Counted from the first letter of the stretch, positions 1 to 14,178 are shown. The stretch: 64,000 bases of DNA from Owenia fusiformis (GCA_903813345.2 CAIIXF020000004.1:2497525-2561524); one strand, 5' to 3'. Program-made: numbers and translations. The notes: a model not told the origin generated them from the letters alone.

Positions 1-3000
1 ATGTCCTGTATATTAGCCGGAAAATACTCAATTACGTCGACAAATAACACAACGTGAATGTTGGATTCATCTTCTAAATCACTGATAGCTTATGATACAT
101 ATCAGTTATAAAATTGACATAGCTTATACATATGATGACTTGGTTTTCTCTTACCTTCCATAGCGACAAGGAAACAACTAACACAATTGATCGCAAAAAT
201 GACTGTTACTTAGAAATTGCTTATCAATGTGAGAAAAATTGTAATTTGAAAAGTTTGCAATGGGTCAACACTTACCATTTAACTTTGAACATAAGAGATT
301 TCATGTTAAGTAATGAACTGGTCTCAGATGGGTTAACATCGAGACACTTTATTTGTTGCTAGCATATTCTACTTCTTCAATATACAGTATCTGCTGTTCG
401 ATTTGGTAGCAAAGTTAGAGCTGTCAAATTTCAAAATTATTTCGTGTATTTGAAGAATATCATCAAGGCATATAAGGTTGAGTCATTTTGACTAAGTATA
501 TTTGTCACTCGGGTTTATGTTAAACTGATTAGATTGACAAAAAATAAAATCCTGGTTTGAATAGTATACAGGAAAATATCAGGAAACGGATCACGGTTAT
601 TTTTTGAGAAAATCTCGACTTTCTGACACGGTTGATTATGTTGAACAACATAGAAACATTCGTTTTTGATGATTAGAATGAACACATTACGTAGGAAATT
701 CATTACAAATTGAAAAATTAGACTTAATTAATTAATTCGATAAATTGTAATTGATTTGACTTTAGCTGTTTCATTCACGACTTTTATCACACCTAACACT
801 GCGATCGCTAAAATTGTAAAATATATCTTCGATTCCCAAGTAATGAAGTTTTCATATTAACGGAAAATCAAACTTGTGAACCAGTTTTTAGGTAAAATAC
901 TGAACTAATTGGTTCTGTCACTTTTGGTTTTCACTACATGGCGCCATCAACACCGTTCATGAATCACAACCTGCATTCATTGATGTCATTGACATAGTTG
1001 TCGAAGATTGAATGACTAAAAATATCAAAACCTCATCACCGTAATTGAGTTTTTGTACTGTTAAGAACAGCTGTTTTTCGACAAAGAAATTCACGATGTA
1101 GCGACAAACGAGAGTTGATCGATGGTTCTCTTAAAGCGCACAATTCACAGGGTTTATCAGCAACGATCTTTACTCATTATTTTACTTCGTTGCCTTAGCT
1201 TTTCCGTTTAAATTGCATCACATAATCCCTTCTTCTAGACCTTTCAAGGAGAAACAACTATTTTGATTAAGTAGATGGACGTTTCTGTCTGTTGTAATCG
1301 TTACGTAATTTATCTGGTGCAAAATTAGTACTATAAAATTACCCTAATGTTCGTTTAATAAGCCAACGTTAACTAACTTATCCAGAAGTTAGAGGAATTG
1401 AGACGAATAGTATTTCCGCCAATTTCTTGAGCTACGTTTTTATAGATTATTTACTGTTTTAGTTATACAATTAATATACGAACAATACTTCGTTTAAGGT
1501 GAATCTAGGAACAACTTATCACTAACTTCCATTGTATTAATTTTTATATAATTATTTATATAATATAATTTCCTTGCCTGTTATGAATGTATCCTCTCCT
1601 CTGGAATCCGTTGCCCTTTTCTTTCGGGCCTTTTCTTTTGTGATCTTTAGCGAAATGGAAGTATCTACCGATCGCAAGCTATTATATCCCTCCGCCTAAA
1701 ATTATCTTACCGCCCTTGGATTGCTATTAGGCGTAGCGTCGTAACATCTGAACTCGAACTTTGATTGGAGATTCGGATTGATATTTTATGACGTCATCAG
1801 CGTTAGTTATCAATTTTGATTTGCTGGTAGCGTAGAATAGATTAGACGAGGAAACAATTGACGGTTGTTGTCGGTTACCGGCTCTGCTTCTAAAGGATAC
1901 TTGAAGCAATAATGCAATTGTATATTGGAACGAACCAATAACATATTTTCGAATAGTTGAATCGCACTTTGCGTGGGCTCTGTGTTTAACCTCGCACCTT
2001 TTGTTTCTATATTAGGTTGAAAATGATGTCGCAGTGTACGACTTTAGTAAGGAAATGATTCAAACCAGGTTAAGATAGCATAATCTCATATCAACAGGGA
2101 GAATTACAATAAACAATTGAATCACCTCACCCGATTTGAATTGCGTAATTGCGTAAAAACGCACTCTTGAATTCTAATCAACAGCTACAACCATGGGCTT
2201 TCTCTAGTTGAAAGCCAATGCTACAATGTAGTGTTTGTTCTGATGTTGCAAAATCATTCTACAATGGAAAGTAAAAGTAAACAAGTCATATTAGCATGTC
2301 ATTTTGTGTACTACAAGAAGCAATCTCAATATCTCACCATATGCTCATTCCCCGAGGCGGTTGACCGGACGCGCTTGGAAACTAGTTGCTCCTTAGCTGT
2401 AACATCTTGGATTTCCAAGGCACGATATGTCTGGGAAACGAGTTTGAGCTGTAACGGGTGCAGAATAAAAAGCCTGAACTTTATACAGTATTTGTAGTTT
2501 TATATTATTTATATGTAAATATCTTTCAAGGTTGATTTGCCTTTGACTCAAATAACATAAGAGATGCAAACGTTGACGCTAAGCTTCTTTATAAAATAAT
2601 TTCCGATTAAATCAAAAACAACTGGACAGTATCTTGGCTCTCGCGACCACTATCTTATCTGTCAAAATGGCAGATGGTAATAATCAAGACAGAACAAACA
2701 GCTGCAGTTTAGAGCTTTCTAGACGAAGTCTAAATAACTTTCAAACGAATGCTGCGCCATTAACAGTCATAATGATGGAATTTTGAAAAAGAGTATTATC
2801 TGATCATGTCTTGAAAATAAATATTCATTGGCAAAATGTTCTGTTACGCATAACCTGTGAATACTGGGTTTTGCGCCAATTACTTCTCCTAAGTTCCAAT
2901 ACGAATGATTTTTCTTACTTAAACCCCATACTGACTCTTATGAAAGGTAAAGATACCATGATTCAATTTTAAGAAATCTTGATATTTTTGCATAAACTAT

Positions 3001-3993
3001 GAGGTGTGTTGAGAAGTGAGTGTAATTAGTTCAGCTTCAGTGCACTGCATGTAACAGGTCAGGTACAGTTTAACATTTGATTTCCTTTGTGTTTCCTATT
3101 CAACTAATTAGTGAGTGAATTATCGTCACGGTGTTAATAGTTCAGCTTCATCGCACTGCATGTGACAGTTCGGGTGTAACCATTGGGCATAGTGTAATCC
3201 TTGTGCTATACGTAGCCAAGAAAAGGCGGATACTTTAATATTACAGTGCTGGTATATATTAATTGATCAGTCGTTTAATTGGCATATTTTCTTGAATTTT
3301 AACATTTAATGTTCCAAACTCCCACAAACTGCAGAAAAGTATACCCCATAAATCATATTTACCAAAATGAGTGTCTCCAAGGCTTCACACCAGCGTATGT
3401 ATAATGCATTTGTCACGAGTTTGAGCTGAAATTTCGCCAAAATGGAGTAGGCTAAGGGTAGTCTCTGCCAGGTTTGTTTATTGTGGTAAGCTTGTAAGTG
3501 CTCAGAAGCAAATAATTCATGTGCGCAAAATAATCAAATAATCTGATTGGTCTAAACTTTGCTGCACATGCGCACAATGTGTGCCATGTTTTTTCTAGTG
3601 ATTTCGTTTCGTTTCATGGAGTTTGCGTTTCAGTGTAACTTCCGCAAAAATGGCGGACCATGGACAGAATTAACAGGTAAAATCACTCCGAAATTTCAAG
3701 AAAACTTTTTACCTATAATAGCAAAACTTTTGTTTTATTTGTGCATTCTATCTATCAGATAAGAGTCTCAGGAGTATGTAGGCAAATTCATTTTGATAGG
3801 AGCACTCTGTTTAGTTTGAAAATGCACCCTTAATTATTATATATCAGCACTGTACTGAAATTTAAGCCCATAGGTCCATGAGAGATCGAGTAGCTAAAAT
3901 CGTCTGAAATCAAACACTTCGATATCTTCAATTCTCGTTATAGATGTCAATGTAACCTGACACGGTTCAGTGAACAAAAATTAAACTTTTATG
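1..3993. other. No gene seen
   Basis: AT-rich DNA without convincing exons on either strand; open frames are short and non-protein-like. A TGACGTCA (1788-1795) is present. A short block (AGTTCAGCTTCAGTGCACTG) at 3030 is repeated at 3140. Confidence 0.6.
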
Positions 3994-4265
3994 CAAGGAG
4001 GTTTGGCTCCTGTGGCTCGGAATCAAACGTTTTATTCTCAATTTGTCAAGTGCTGACCTTGATTGTCGACAACATTAAAAATGTCGTTATTTCTGACATT
4101 ATAACTGACTATTTATAATTCATTATCAGCGATCCAAAAGATTTGAACTCATATCTAGATCACCTCTTGCGTGTTTTAAACTTTTTGTTCGGAAATAAGA
4201 CCAAATCTCGCTTCAAATTTTGCGTATTCCGAAAGCCATTATGGCAATTGCAAATAAGTATAACG
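3994..4265. mobile_element. CAAGGAGG-family MITE, copy 1
   Basis: Begins CAAGGAGGTTTGGCTCC and shares blocks with copy 2 (AATGTCGTTATTT, GGAAATAAGACCAAA). Its right end is not clear. Non-coding. Confidence 0.5.
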
Positions 4266-4953
4266 TAGCAAAACCTCGATAAGAAGGTCAAGGTCATCGA
4301 TCACTTATTATATACATTCACATTATTTCCTTGACAATTTATGCCTGCAACCAGCTCATTAATGGTCTTCATAGAAGAACTTTTATAATATCCTATATTT
4401 TCTTGGTAGCCAATCAAACCATTACCTCATTTGGAATAACCCATTTGTGACCACTGATGATGAGCAAATCGATTTAACTACAGCAAATAAACCATATGTT
4501 GTTGCATTTGAACTGGATCGAAGAATTCATTGATAGACTGATTGGTTTAATACAGATAATATTTGTCAAGATTTGGAGTTATTTTGACGAGTTTGGATGG
4601 TGTTATTTGACAAGAAAATGAAGTCCCCAAAGACTCCTGTCAATAAAAGTACACAGTCTATGTGAGTCTGTCCGTCTGTCCATTCGTCTGCACGTCTGTC
4701 CGTAACTGCTACAGATACTAGTACCACCCTGGTGTGTTTGTAGAAATGAATTCAAAATAACTTGGTACTTTGTCAACATAATTTATCATTCAAGATGATG
4801 CTTTCAAATTAAAAATAAATAAATTGGCCAGGTACCGCTTTTTCAAATCAACGATGGTGTGTTAGATAAGCTGTCTAACAAATCGAACGATACACTTACC
4901 AAGAGTGGGAGTGACGATGAGATATCATTCGCTCCATGACCATGGGTTGAGGG

Positions 4954-5245
4954 CAAGGAGGATTGGCTCCTAGGATCGAAACTCGATATTTTCCAACAAT
5001 GAAAACGTCGAAATGTCGTTATTTTCTGAAATTATAACCGACTATAAGTTCAAAATAAACAGTTCAAAAGATTCGAACATTTCTTGTGAGCTTTGGAATC
5101 TTTCGTTAGGAAATAAGACCAAAATTCACTATTCAAATGTTTAAGTGAACAAAATGGCGGCTGTTTAAATTCGAATTCTGTATCACAACATGCCCGTATA
5201 TGGGACAGAATATCGATGTTGCACTCTGGGAGCCAATCCTCCTTG
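4954..5245. mobile_element. CAAGGAGG-family MITE, copy 2
   Basis: Inverted ends CAAGGAGGATTGGCTCC / GGAGCCAATCCTCCTTG define 292 bp. The core is similar to copy 1. No target duplication could be fixed. Confidence 0.65.
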
Positions 5246-8200
5246 AGTTAAGGGTCAGTCTATTGATTTGGCTTTAATGGGCGATTCCAATGATGCTTTA
5301 TCAGGTAATGACTTATTAGCACTAACGCCAGATCTGCATTTATCAGAAAAATAAAAGAACAGATCAGATAGGCGAAAGTAGAACTTCAAACGGTCCCACA
5401 CACAACAGCTACTATCGCCAATGAGGCGCTGGATGTATCATTAGTTGTGGAACCGTTAAAGACATCTGCAATTAAATAAATTGATGAGTGATTATATTAA
5501 CTGCTTTTGAAGTGTATGCTTCTGTATATTTTCATCCATACCTACAGGAATGTTCAATGATCTTAGTCCATTGTGTTCTCTGTCATGTAAATGATATTTG
5601 GAACTAGTTAAACTGACTGGAGGTCCAAACAGAACTCTGTTATCTTGGTTCAAAATTTTTTGAAAATCCAGCATGGTTTTGTCATTTCCTGTTAACTACT
5701 ACCGCACCTTAAGTTTTTATAACAAAATGGATAACAACTGCCATTGTAGAAAATTTGAAAGAATTTTTTATTTTCATAATTTTCAATAATAAAGAGGTTG
5801 ATTTGTACTCAAATATTTTACCCTCATGTTAATAGTAGCATCCGGTAATAATTGAAAAGCTAGTCAGTAATAGGCAAATATATCCAGCAGCTCCAATAAT
5901 CGAGGAAGAATTCCATTACTTCAGCAACGTTATCTGTTGAATTCCGTAAAGAGAGGGGTTCCTCACTCGATTATTGGATACTATGGATGTATATATCAGT
6001 GATTGATTCGCTTTTCAGTAAAAGGATGTTACTGGAGAGGTTAAGCTAACGATGTTTTTCACAACGTAACCGTGAACGCAAAGTACAAAAATTAACAAAG
6101 AAATGTATCGAGCGCTCATAGTTTTATGCGCGCTTAGTCTACTTCAGATACTCTTTCAGCTTCAGAGTTTCGGGTTTAGAACGGGAGATTTGAAATTTGA
6201 CGTTGGGTCAACGGGAACCATTTTACTCGTGTCTATTGAACACTATGCTGTCAATTTTGATTTCGATGCACAGTTGAATTCTTGCTGAACACGATGATGT
6301 ATATCATGCATGATTTAGCGCCAAAAATCTTACGAAACGAGCTCGTTTAAAATATGTATTAGAAAACTAGCTATAAAACCGCATCAATGACATACTATAG
6401 AATCATTACACGCTATGGTGTAGTCTAAACAAACACTGGATTTGAACGGCTATTTATATGAGAAGGCTACATGAATTTGTATATAGTCGAGTGATACGTA
6501 CAGGTTCAGTTTCGATTATATATGCAAAGCTTAACCTCTCCACTATTAACACATACACGGGTAAAACATTTGGATTCAAATAAATTTCCATCTCGGTGAA
6601 ATTAATGAAAATATTGTCAATCACTTCGTAAACTATTTTTGTTTTAGATCACATGCTTTTGATTGTCTCTGCTTTATTTTTGGGCTATTGTCTATGGTTA
6701 ACCATATTTAATTTGGCGTGTTTTTGTTCCAAAAATATCTTTGGGGTAATTATAAACTACATTAATCAGATTCCAATTTTCAAAATGACCGCCATTCAAA
6801 TACTAGTGAACGGATTTGGTTTAAATGTTATATGCTAATGCCTAGGTACACAGTAGTTCTGTTTGAGTAAGAATTTTCAAGATGGCGGCTGAATTTTAAA
6901 CCCAAATACCAGTGAATGGATTTGGTTTAAATTTTATATGATCATGATTTATATGTTCTATTCAAGAAGAACTTTTCAAGATGGCCAAATCATCAACATA
7001 TTTTTTGTTCGATTGTATTTGTTACTTTGTGGATTTGCTGTTTTTCAAGTTAGTTGATGCTTTATGATTGGGATAAATAATATTAAATTCCTACTCTGAA
7101 AACTTGAAGAAAAGGTAAATTACAGCACATCTCCAGCCAAACCAATTCATGCATCGACTTGAATTCCGAATTCACGAGATTCAAGCTTAAGACCAGCGTA
7201 ACAATTTGTCTTTTTGATATGTTTTTGCCAAAGCGTCATACATTTTACGAAAATACAAAGAATTTAATTGTATTAGATGAAAACATTAAACATTTAGTAA
7301 AAATGTACAATATAGACATTTTCATCGACGATGGCGTTAACAAGACTCGATGTTGATCAACCTTTGTACCATTTTAAATTTTTTAAATGTTTCACAACTC
7401 CAGGTCTGGAGTTATCCCGTCAGAGCTGCGAAATGGCATATGTTTGATTCTGTTGAAACAAATGTTACTTATTAATACAAAGGCGAAAATATCCGCGTTT
7501 CAGGCTAGGCTCTGTCAGTACATTCAGATATTAAATTGTATGATTAAGACAGGTGAAATGAATCGGGTAAATTAATTAACAAATTACGAATGAATTTTCC
7601 AATTCAGTTCTCCTTTATTAATGACCTGAATGAAGGTTAACTTCTATTATACAACTTGCAGTTTATTGAATTACCATATCATAAAGGTGCTAAAGTTCTA
7701 CCTAACATTAGCCTCTCAGTCTCAGGGTTGGAAGGGGACAGCTACCTTATAAATTATATTGTACCAAAAAACAGGTTTTGTAATATTTAGAAGCTTGACA
7801 ATTGACATACAAACCATTTTTTCTCAGATATCCAGGTATTACCGACGTACATTGTGGGAATGAAATGTCCATATACCTAACGATCGCTGTACAATGATTA
7901 GTGTGAAATATCGACGTTTAATCGTTGATATATCTCCACAGAGCAATAACGATCACCTTCGTATTTTCTCAAGTGGTCAACAATTAAATGTGTCAGATGA
8001 GGCGATTAATACTGAATTTACGACAATCCTCATTTGGCCCGCTGATGCAGCCATCGCTTTCATGGCTTTCTATGTAAGATTGCACGTTTTAATTGGCTAA
8101 TCCGGGTCACGTGCAGGGTCACGTGGTGTGTATTGATACCTCAAGGCGCAACTAGCTTTCTGTAATACTGGGATTTACCTACAGGCGTCAATGGCGTCAG

Positions 8201-8635
8201 TCGTGGAGCAAATTATCTTGTAAACCAGCACCAGGAATTCACCCTTATCACCTATTTGTTTAGCGTAATTGATAATAAAACACTTTCCTTCCGTAGGCAA
8301 TATCCAGCTTTTGCGCAAATAAACCCCGGGTTATTTTCGAACATTAGTTTTATCGCTTTTTGTTCATGTTAAATTGGAAACAATATACTTAAGTTCGATT
8401 TGACGTACTTTTCTAGAACTGAAACAATAAAATATCATTATATTATTGTTATTCACACGAAAGTATATTGAATCAAGTTCACACCTTTGGAAATCAAATC
8501 AATGTCAATTTATACCATACCTGCTGAAGTTTCACTCCAAAATGAATTTTTACACACGCATGGTAAGCCCTCTGTTAATTTTGGAACATTCATCATTCCT
8601 TGTGACTTTATTCATTGTTGGGATTTGCTTATGCA
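5246..8635. other. No gene seen apart from the MITE at 6034-6541
   Basis: A ~110-bp direct duplication lies at 6770-6985 (ACGGATTTGGTTTAAAT, AAGATGGC). No exon pattern was found. Confidence 0.55.
6034..6541. mobile_element. 508-bp MITE (GGAGAGGTTAAGCT ends)
   Basis: Perfect 14-bp inverted ends and flanking ACT on both sides (6031-6033 and 6542-6544), so a 3-bp target duplication. Over 95% similar by eye to the copy in the EGF/TM gene, without its nested insert. The short open frame starting [14 protein letters not shown] on the plus strand is internal to the element and not a gene. Confidence 0.88.
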
Positions 8636-9484
8636 CAGGGTGGGCCAAAAATGCCACTTTTTAAGATATTGCTATAACCTTTTCAATGCCAAACCTACAT
8701 AGTGCCAGTGGTCCTGGGTGATGAAAAAATGTAATATTTCTTTCAACTTGGATTAAATTTGTTCTAAAAGAGGACCGCAACCATCTATGATGATAGCTCT
8801 TTTGTCACTGTGCTGATATTGCAGTATCAATAAAATGTTGGCTAAGTTTCTTCCAACTTGTCTTAATTAACAGCCTTATTTGAGATTGGGTGTTTTTCAT
8901 TTCCATTTCCTCAACAAACCCTATAACCAATTTTTTGCATCAGCACTAGCAGCGGGGCGGTCATCAGGCCGTATATATCAGTTCAGGTACATTCCTCTTC
9001 AGCAGAAATGCGATCGTATCGACTGTCCTTTGTGAGGGTGCGTTATCCTAGTGAAAACATGAAATCATCCTTCATGATTTTCTTTATATCTTTTGAAATT
9101 ATACAACTACCTTAGTTTCGAGTAAAACCACCAGTCTCTTTGAATTTTATAGTTAATCGATTAAATGGTGATGCACTCCAATTTTTACTTGGGTACAGTT
9201 GTTTTATCACTGCACTAGATATCTGCAATGTGTTTCTCAGATTTGGCATATTTAAATTTTCAATTTAATAATTTTTTGAATATCTTTGCAAGAAATTTCA
9301 CAAATTCCAGATTTTTGCAAAGTATGTTTATTTCTCATGAACACCACATGTTAAAGTGAGACGCTGATGCAATATTTCATTCAATTAAAATTCATAATGC
9401 ATGACTAGACTGCAGCTTCAATTTTCGCAAATATAATGGATCAAGTTATGTATTTCTTTAAAACGTGGCTTTTTGCCCACTCTG
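8636..9484. mobile_element. Mariner-like non-autonomous element
   Basis: CAGGGTGGGCCAAAAATGCC on the left, and CGTGGCTTTTTGCCCACTCTG-type inverse on the right, followed by TA. Only the outer ~30 bp are clearly inverted. The ends resemble the 45796-47242 element. The left TA is CA here, so the target duplication is imperfect. Confidence 0.6.
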
Positions 9485-10496
9485 TATTCGAAATATTAGG
9501 TACTTCCCAAAGGCAATGAAGAGTTACCATTGTTTTGTTTTTACATATAAGATTACAAAATAATGAAACCCTGATTTGAAATATACGAGTATTTCAAAAC
9601 GTCAATCGTCCCGGAAAAATATGGCAACATTTCAGAATCTTTTAGGAATGTAAAATGTTTATTTTTTATTTATTTATTCAAATCATATTTACAAAAAAAC
9701 TGGTAGAGTTGTAAAAATCTTATTATTGCAAAATTGCAAAAATGTGAGTTGTGATGATCATTGATACCTTTGTAACCAATAAACCAATGACAGTGTGATA
9801 TCGCACTTGTATGCGTGGTGAGAATAGCTCTTTGGTTTTCGAAAAAGCAATATATCAATGCTGTGATACATTTAGCATAATCATGGGATAAATCAGAACA
9901 TTTTATCTTCGTAAGGGTTAATACAATAATAGCTCTTGTAATAAATAGAATAGTGTAACAAACGGGTAATTATTGCCAGTAGTTATCTCGACTTTAGATA
10001 GAACACCTCAAGATTTATTATTAGATACGCCATCTAAACGCCACGCCAATTTATATCATGTTCTTTAAACGTAACTAAACCCAAAGTAACGACTCAAGCA
10101 AACGTTAAGCGGTACTTTCAAAAATTAAAAAATATGTGAATTTCTTTCAAATAATTAGAATATATCGTCTGCCAATTTCGGACGGGACATTCCAAAGATG
10201 TATATTTGGTGTGAGTTATCAGGGTTGTGATTAGGATTTTCATCTGCTGTTCCTTTTTGGCGGGAACCGTACACTGCAATTTGGTGTTGCCTGGCTGTTC
10301 ATCTGAACGTGTGGGTGACCTACTTCAGGGACGCCAGTGAGTTATCTGGTCGTGACGAGTTGTCAATAAGCCTTTTAAATCCAATTAAACCACTCCAAGC
10401 GTCCTATCAAACCTGTCGTCAAGTAAACGATATCTAACACTTCAGATATGTCCAGAGTCAGCGCAATATTCCACCAACGGCCAAATTTTCCAATTA
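9485..10496. other. Nothing recognised
   Basis: AT-rich DNA between two transposon remnants. No open frame with protein-like composition and no inverted ends of its own. Confidence 0.55.
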
Positions 10497-12009
10497 TGCC
10501 TTGGTCACATAGGCTCCGATTTTCACTACGGCGCCCGGCCGATGAGTATTTTGTTCAAAATCGGCCGGCGAGCCCGGGCATCGTACGGGCGCCGGGCGAT
10601 GATCGCCACTCATCGGCCGATTTTTAGACATCGTACGGGCGCCGGCAGAGTTTTATCGCGGAGATAAAAGTTGCCGATGTCTTGGCGATTTTTTCTCAAC
10701 CAAACTAATCGGTACCTACCCGGCCGTGTCCCGTCCGGTCATCGTACGATTATCTTACGGCGCCCGGTGGCATCGCACGGCCATCTTGAGATTTTGCGTG
10801 CTGATTTGTTTGATAAATCTTAATAATGATTACTTATAAAGTGATGTAAAGGTTTTAAAAATAATGAGGCAAGGAGTTATAATTACTTCACACTGTCAGA
10901 GATTTTTTTATAAAACATAAATAAAACGATTTGGGTTACTGAACAATGACACACATTTGAATGGCTGGGTGGGTGGGTTGATCTAGTCGTTCTTATATTG
11001 ACATTAATCGTGTATGTATGTCATACAGATTGAATATAGTGATACATTTTATGCGTATATTCACTCATGCATATACCATTACAAATCATTTATTTTAAAA
11101 ATCTTCTGAATGTTTTTGTGAGTACAGTATTTTCAAGGGTCACAGTTTTAATACGAAAGTTCACTATCTCAATTACAGTTTATATGCCAAAGGCTAAGGA
11201 TAGAGGGGATAAGGCCAATGGGCCATACATGAGGAAGGCCTTGGGAAGACAGGTGGAAAAAGACAATAACAATGCTACAGTCGAAACAGAAATGTTTGTG
11301 ACTACTTTAAATTTAAAAAATAAGCAATCAAATGACCATATTGAAACAGTTTATTTAAAAATAGAAACATTTATATTTATCCTAACTTTTGTTTATTTTA
11401 GTTTGTTTTGTAGTTTAGCTATCATATCTGTGTCCTCTTAGATTTTGATACTTCTCTGCCGTGTTATTTTCGGAAAAATTAACATGGCCGAAACTCCCTA
11501 AATTACAAAAGGCCACAGCTTTGCTGCACATTATACATTACTATCTGAAATATACAAAAGTTAGGATTAATATAAATGTTTCTATTTTTACATAAACTGT
11601 TTAAATATGGTCATTTCATTGCTTATTTTTTAAATTCAAAGTAGTCACAAACATTTCTGTTTTGACTACAGTGAGCTGGTCTATCGAAGTATTTCGTTTT
11701 CAAATCTTGCATTCACGCCATGTGGAGCAGTCATACTGGGTCATACAAGAATTTAGTATAAATCTAGAGGCCTGTAGATCGACCGATGTCCTGGCGGGTG
11801 CCGTACGGGCATCGGCAGATAGCCTTGCGATACCCGTGCGATGTCTTTCAGATTCAATTGATTGCGGGCGCCGTACGATGCCTGTACTAATGTGACCATA
11901 CTCACGATTAGATCAAGACATCGGTGAAAAGTCACCGGCGCCCGGTCGATTTAGAAATCGGCCGATGACTACTCATCGGCCGGCGCCCGGCGGCTATGTG
12001 ACCTAGGCA
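10497..12009. mobile_element. 1.5-kb TTA-flanked element, Harbinger-like, GC-rich arms
   Basis: Ends TGCCTTGGTCACATAG / TGCCTAGGTCACATAG in inverted orientation, TTA on both sides (10494-10496 and 12010-12012). The arms are GC-rich (GGCGCCCGGCCGATGAGT, ATCGTACGGGCGCC), in contrast to the AT-rich core. The core has a 124-codon frame (11067-11441) with no recognisable domain and a large inner inverted repeat. No transposase is seen. Confidence 0.82.
11272..11676. repeat. Inner inverted repeat, ~120-bp arms
   Basis: 11272-11395 is repeated inverted at about 11550-11676 (TGTTTGTGACTAC against GTAGTCACAAACA; AACAGTTTATTTAAAAATAG against the TATTTTTACATAAACTGTT side). The spacer is about 150 bp. 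It may be a separate small element inside the 10497-12009 element, or a hairpin-forming core. Confidence 0.7.
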
Positions 12010-12273
12010 TTAGTTAGATCAAGGCTCAGACCAATTGGTCGATTAAAAAGTAATACTAGTACTCACTTTACAAACATTCACAACGAATATAGCTTGTACA
12101 TCTCGTACATCATTTTGATCGATTGATTTTTTATGAGCAGAATATTGCAATTTGCCTCAAATAAAGTTGAGAGGGTAATAGGGCAATCTGGTTAATTATG
12201 ACGCGTAAAATATCCCTATATTGAAAAAGTAATCCCACAGGAAATTTTGTCGCGAACTTAGAAATTGCATCTA

Positions 12274-13252
12274 CAGTGTGTCTCAAAACAAATGTTACAC
12301 TTACAAAAAGTTCGATATCTTTCATGATTTTGACTTTCCGCTAAATTACACTTAGATACCAAAAGACCAGCCTTTCTCGAATAAATCCACACCATCAGAT
12401 TCAAAATCCGTCCATGATTGGCTGCACAGGACATATTTTATAAACGCTAGTGAAATCTGATTTGCGCCAACTTCTCAGTGGTTGGACATGTGGGGTGGTC
12501 AATTCTTTTTTGGTGTTAATGTTGTGGACAGTGATATCTTGATATGATCCATGATCCAATTGTTTCTTTCTTGGATAGAAATATAACATTTTTTGTCAAA
12601 GGTTCAGTTTCGTTACGTATAATGGCTACAGGATGGTGCAAAGGCCCGTGGCAGATCGTTTGATAGAACTCTTTGGAAATCAGAAGATTGCATCGAATAA
12701 CCCAATTGATTGGTCCCCAGGGTCATCCCACTTTACACCCTTGATTTTTTGAAGTGCCTCTGAAAGCGCTCTACAGAATATCACCAAATAACCTAAATGA
12801 ACTTCTACAAAAATAATTGATGGAATCGGTGCATGTTCGCATGGGCAAGGGTACCTCAGATTCTCAGATTTGCTTTCACATTCAATATGTTGAAGGGACT
12901 ACATGTTTATGTGGATAGACCCAATGACCATATGTAAGACAAATAGGAAAATTACAGAACGACTCAGTTAAAAGTCAAGCTTCTGCTCAGAAGAAAGTTA
13001 TATGTTAAAGAAACTCTTCCTCTTTTGTCATTTGGTCCATCCAATCACTTAGAAGTTGGCGCAAGTCAGATTTTACCATGGGACACTAAAAGCTGTCCTG
13101 TGGAGCCAATAAAGGACAAATTTTGAATCTGATGATGTCAAATTATTCTAGAAAGATTTGTCTTTTGGTATCCTACGTATATTTTAGGGGAAAAGTCAAA
13201 ATAATGAGATATTGAACTTTTTGTAAGTGTAACATTTTTTTGAGACACTCTG
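12274..13252. mobile_element. Mariner-like element with long inverted arms
   Basis: Ends CAGTGTGTCTCAAAAC and GAGACACTCTG with TA on both sides; the inverted similarity reaches more than 200 bp inward (TTACACTTACAAAAAGTTC; GCGCCAACTTCTCAGTGG). Between the arms, near 12710-12790, a plus-strand stretch (WSP, then FTPLIF) resembles the C-terminal SPDLxPLDFF block of mariner transposases, broken by stops. Remnant, not functional. Confidence 0.72.
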
Positions 13253-13516
13253 TAGTGTCACTAATTTTTACTGATTTTCCATGGGATTTGGAACACACCT
13301 TCTCTGTTGTATTCCTAACAATCGAGAATTTTTGTTTTTCTTTAAACCTTTTATTTTAGAAAATGCATTTTTTAATTTACTGCAAAAAAATAGTACAAAA
13401 TCATAACATTTTTGTAACTTTTTATTCACATCATCTAAACTTTATTCATTCATATTATCAAGGCATGGGTTTCTTTGAGAGTCCTGTATTTTCATTTATA
13501 ACAACTCTATATTTAG

Positions 13517-13771
13517 CATTTGAATGTCGTTGAATATTTGAGTCAAGGTCTACTATTTATAGGTATTGCCGTTCAGGAAATTGAAAAACATGTCTGGCAA
13601 CATCACTCTTTGATACCCCATTTACAAAATCAGTTCCCGCTGCTTGTTCGTCAAAAGAAATTAGCAAATGCTTCTGAAGTCTTTACTTTGCTGCAAGAAG
13701 TCATTTTAGTGCTTGAAGACACTCTTCAAATGACGGCGAAACAACAATTATGCGACCAGACTCGTCCCTGG
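13517..13771 (+). CDS. Exon-like open island, unidentified
   Basis: An 85-codon stretch opens exactly after an acceptor (CTATATTTAG, whose TAG is the in-frame stop) and closes at a strong donor (CCTGG|GTGAGT). It is 255 bp, so phase-neutral. The product is helical and leucine-rich (LNVVEYLSQGLLFIG, FTLLQEVILVLEDTL) with a protein-like composition, unlike the AT-rich noise around it. I do not recognise the family. No partner exon was found within the repeats on either side. It may be one exon of a plus-strand gene with long repeat-filled introns, or a relic. Confidence 0.45.
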
Positions 13772-14178
13772 GTGAGTCAAGTGGATGCTACCTGCATACA
13801 TTGATACAGCCACTTTCCAGTTCTGTAAAGTATGCAATTGTAGAGTTTAAAGACTCTGAAGCAAATAATATACCTTTCATACTTTTTAGAACTGTATTCC
13901 TAATGTACTGTGTAACATATATTACCTGTAATTTGCTGCGATTTTGCGTCGAAAATCAATACAAAAACTCTTTGGTCACCATAACCTCTAGATGTGACAT
14001 TAAAACAAACAAACAAAAATTGAGTGTTAGGAAAACCCCAAAGAACATGTGGTCCAACGTACATGAAAGAAGTGTAAAAATTAGTGACACTAGGTAATTT
14101 TGAAGTTTGCGACAAAATTTCCCGTAGGCTACTATATATGTGCCTAGACCCACGTTAAATCCTAATAGGCCCTATATT

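Noticed and set aside
6103-6475. Short plus-strand frame starting [14 protein letters not shown] and its twin at 26278
   Set aside because: Both lie in the two copies of one MITE and have no protein relatives that I can name; the twin begins in the nested element.
11067-11441. 124-codon frame that might be a transposase
   Set aside because: No DDE-type motif or known domain; half of it is one arm of an inverted repeat.
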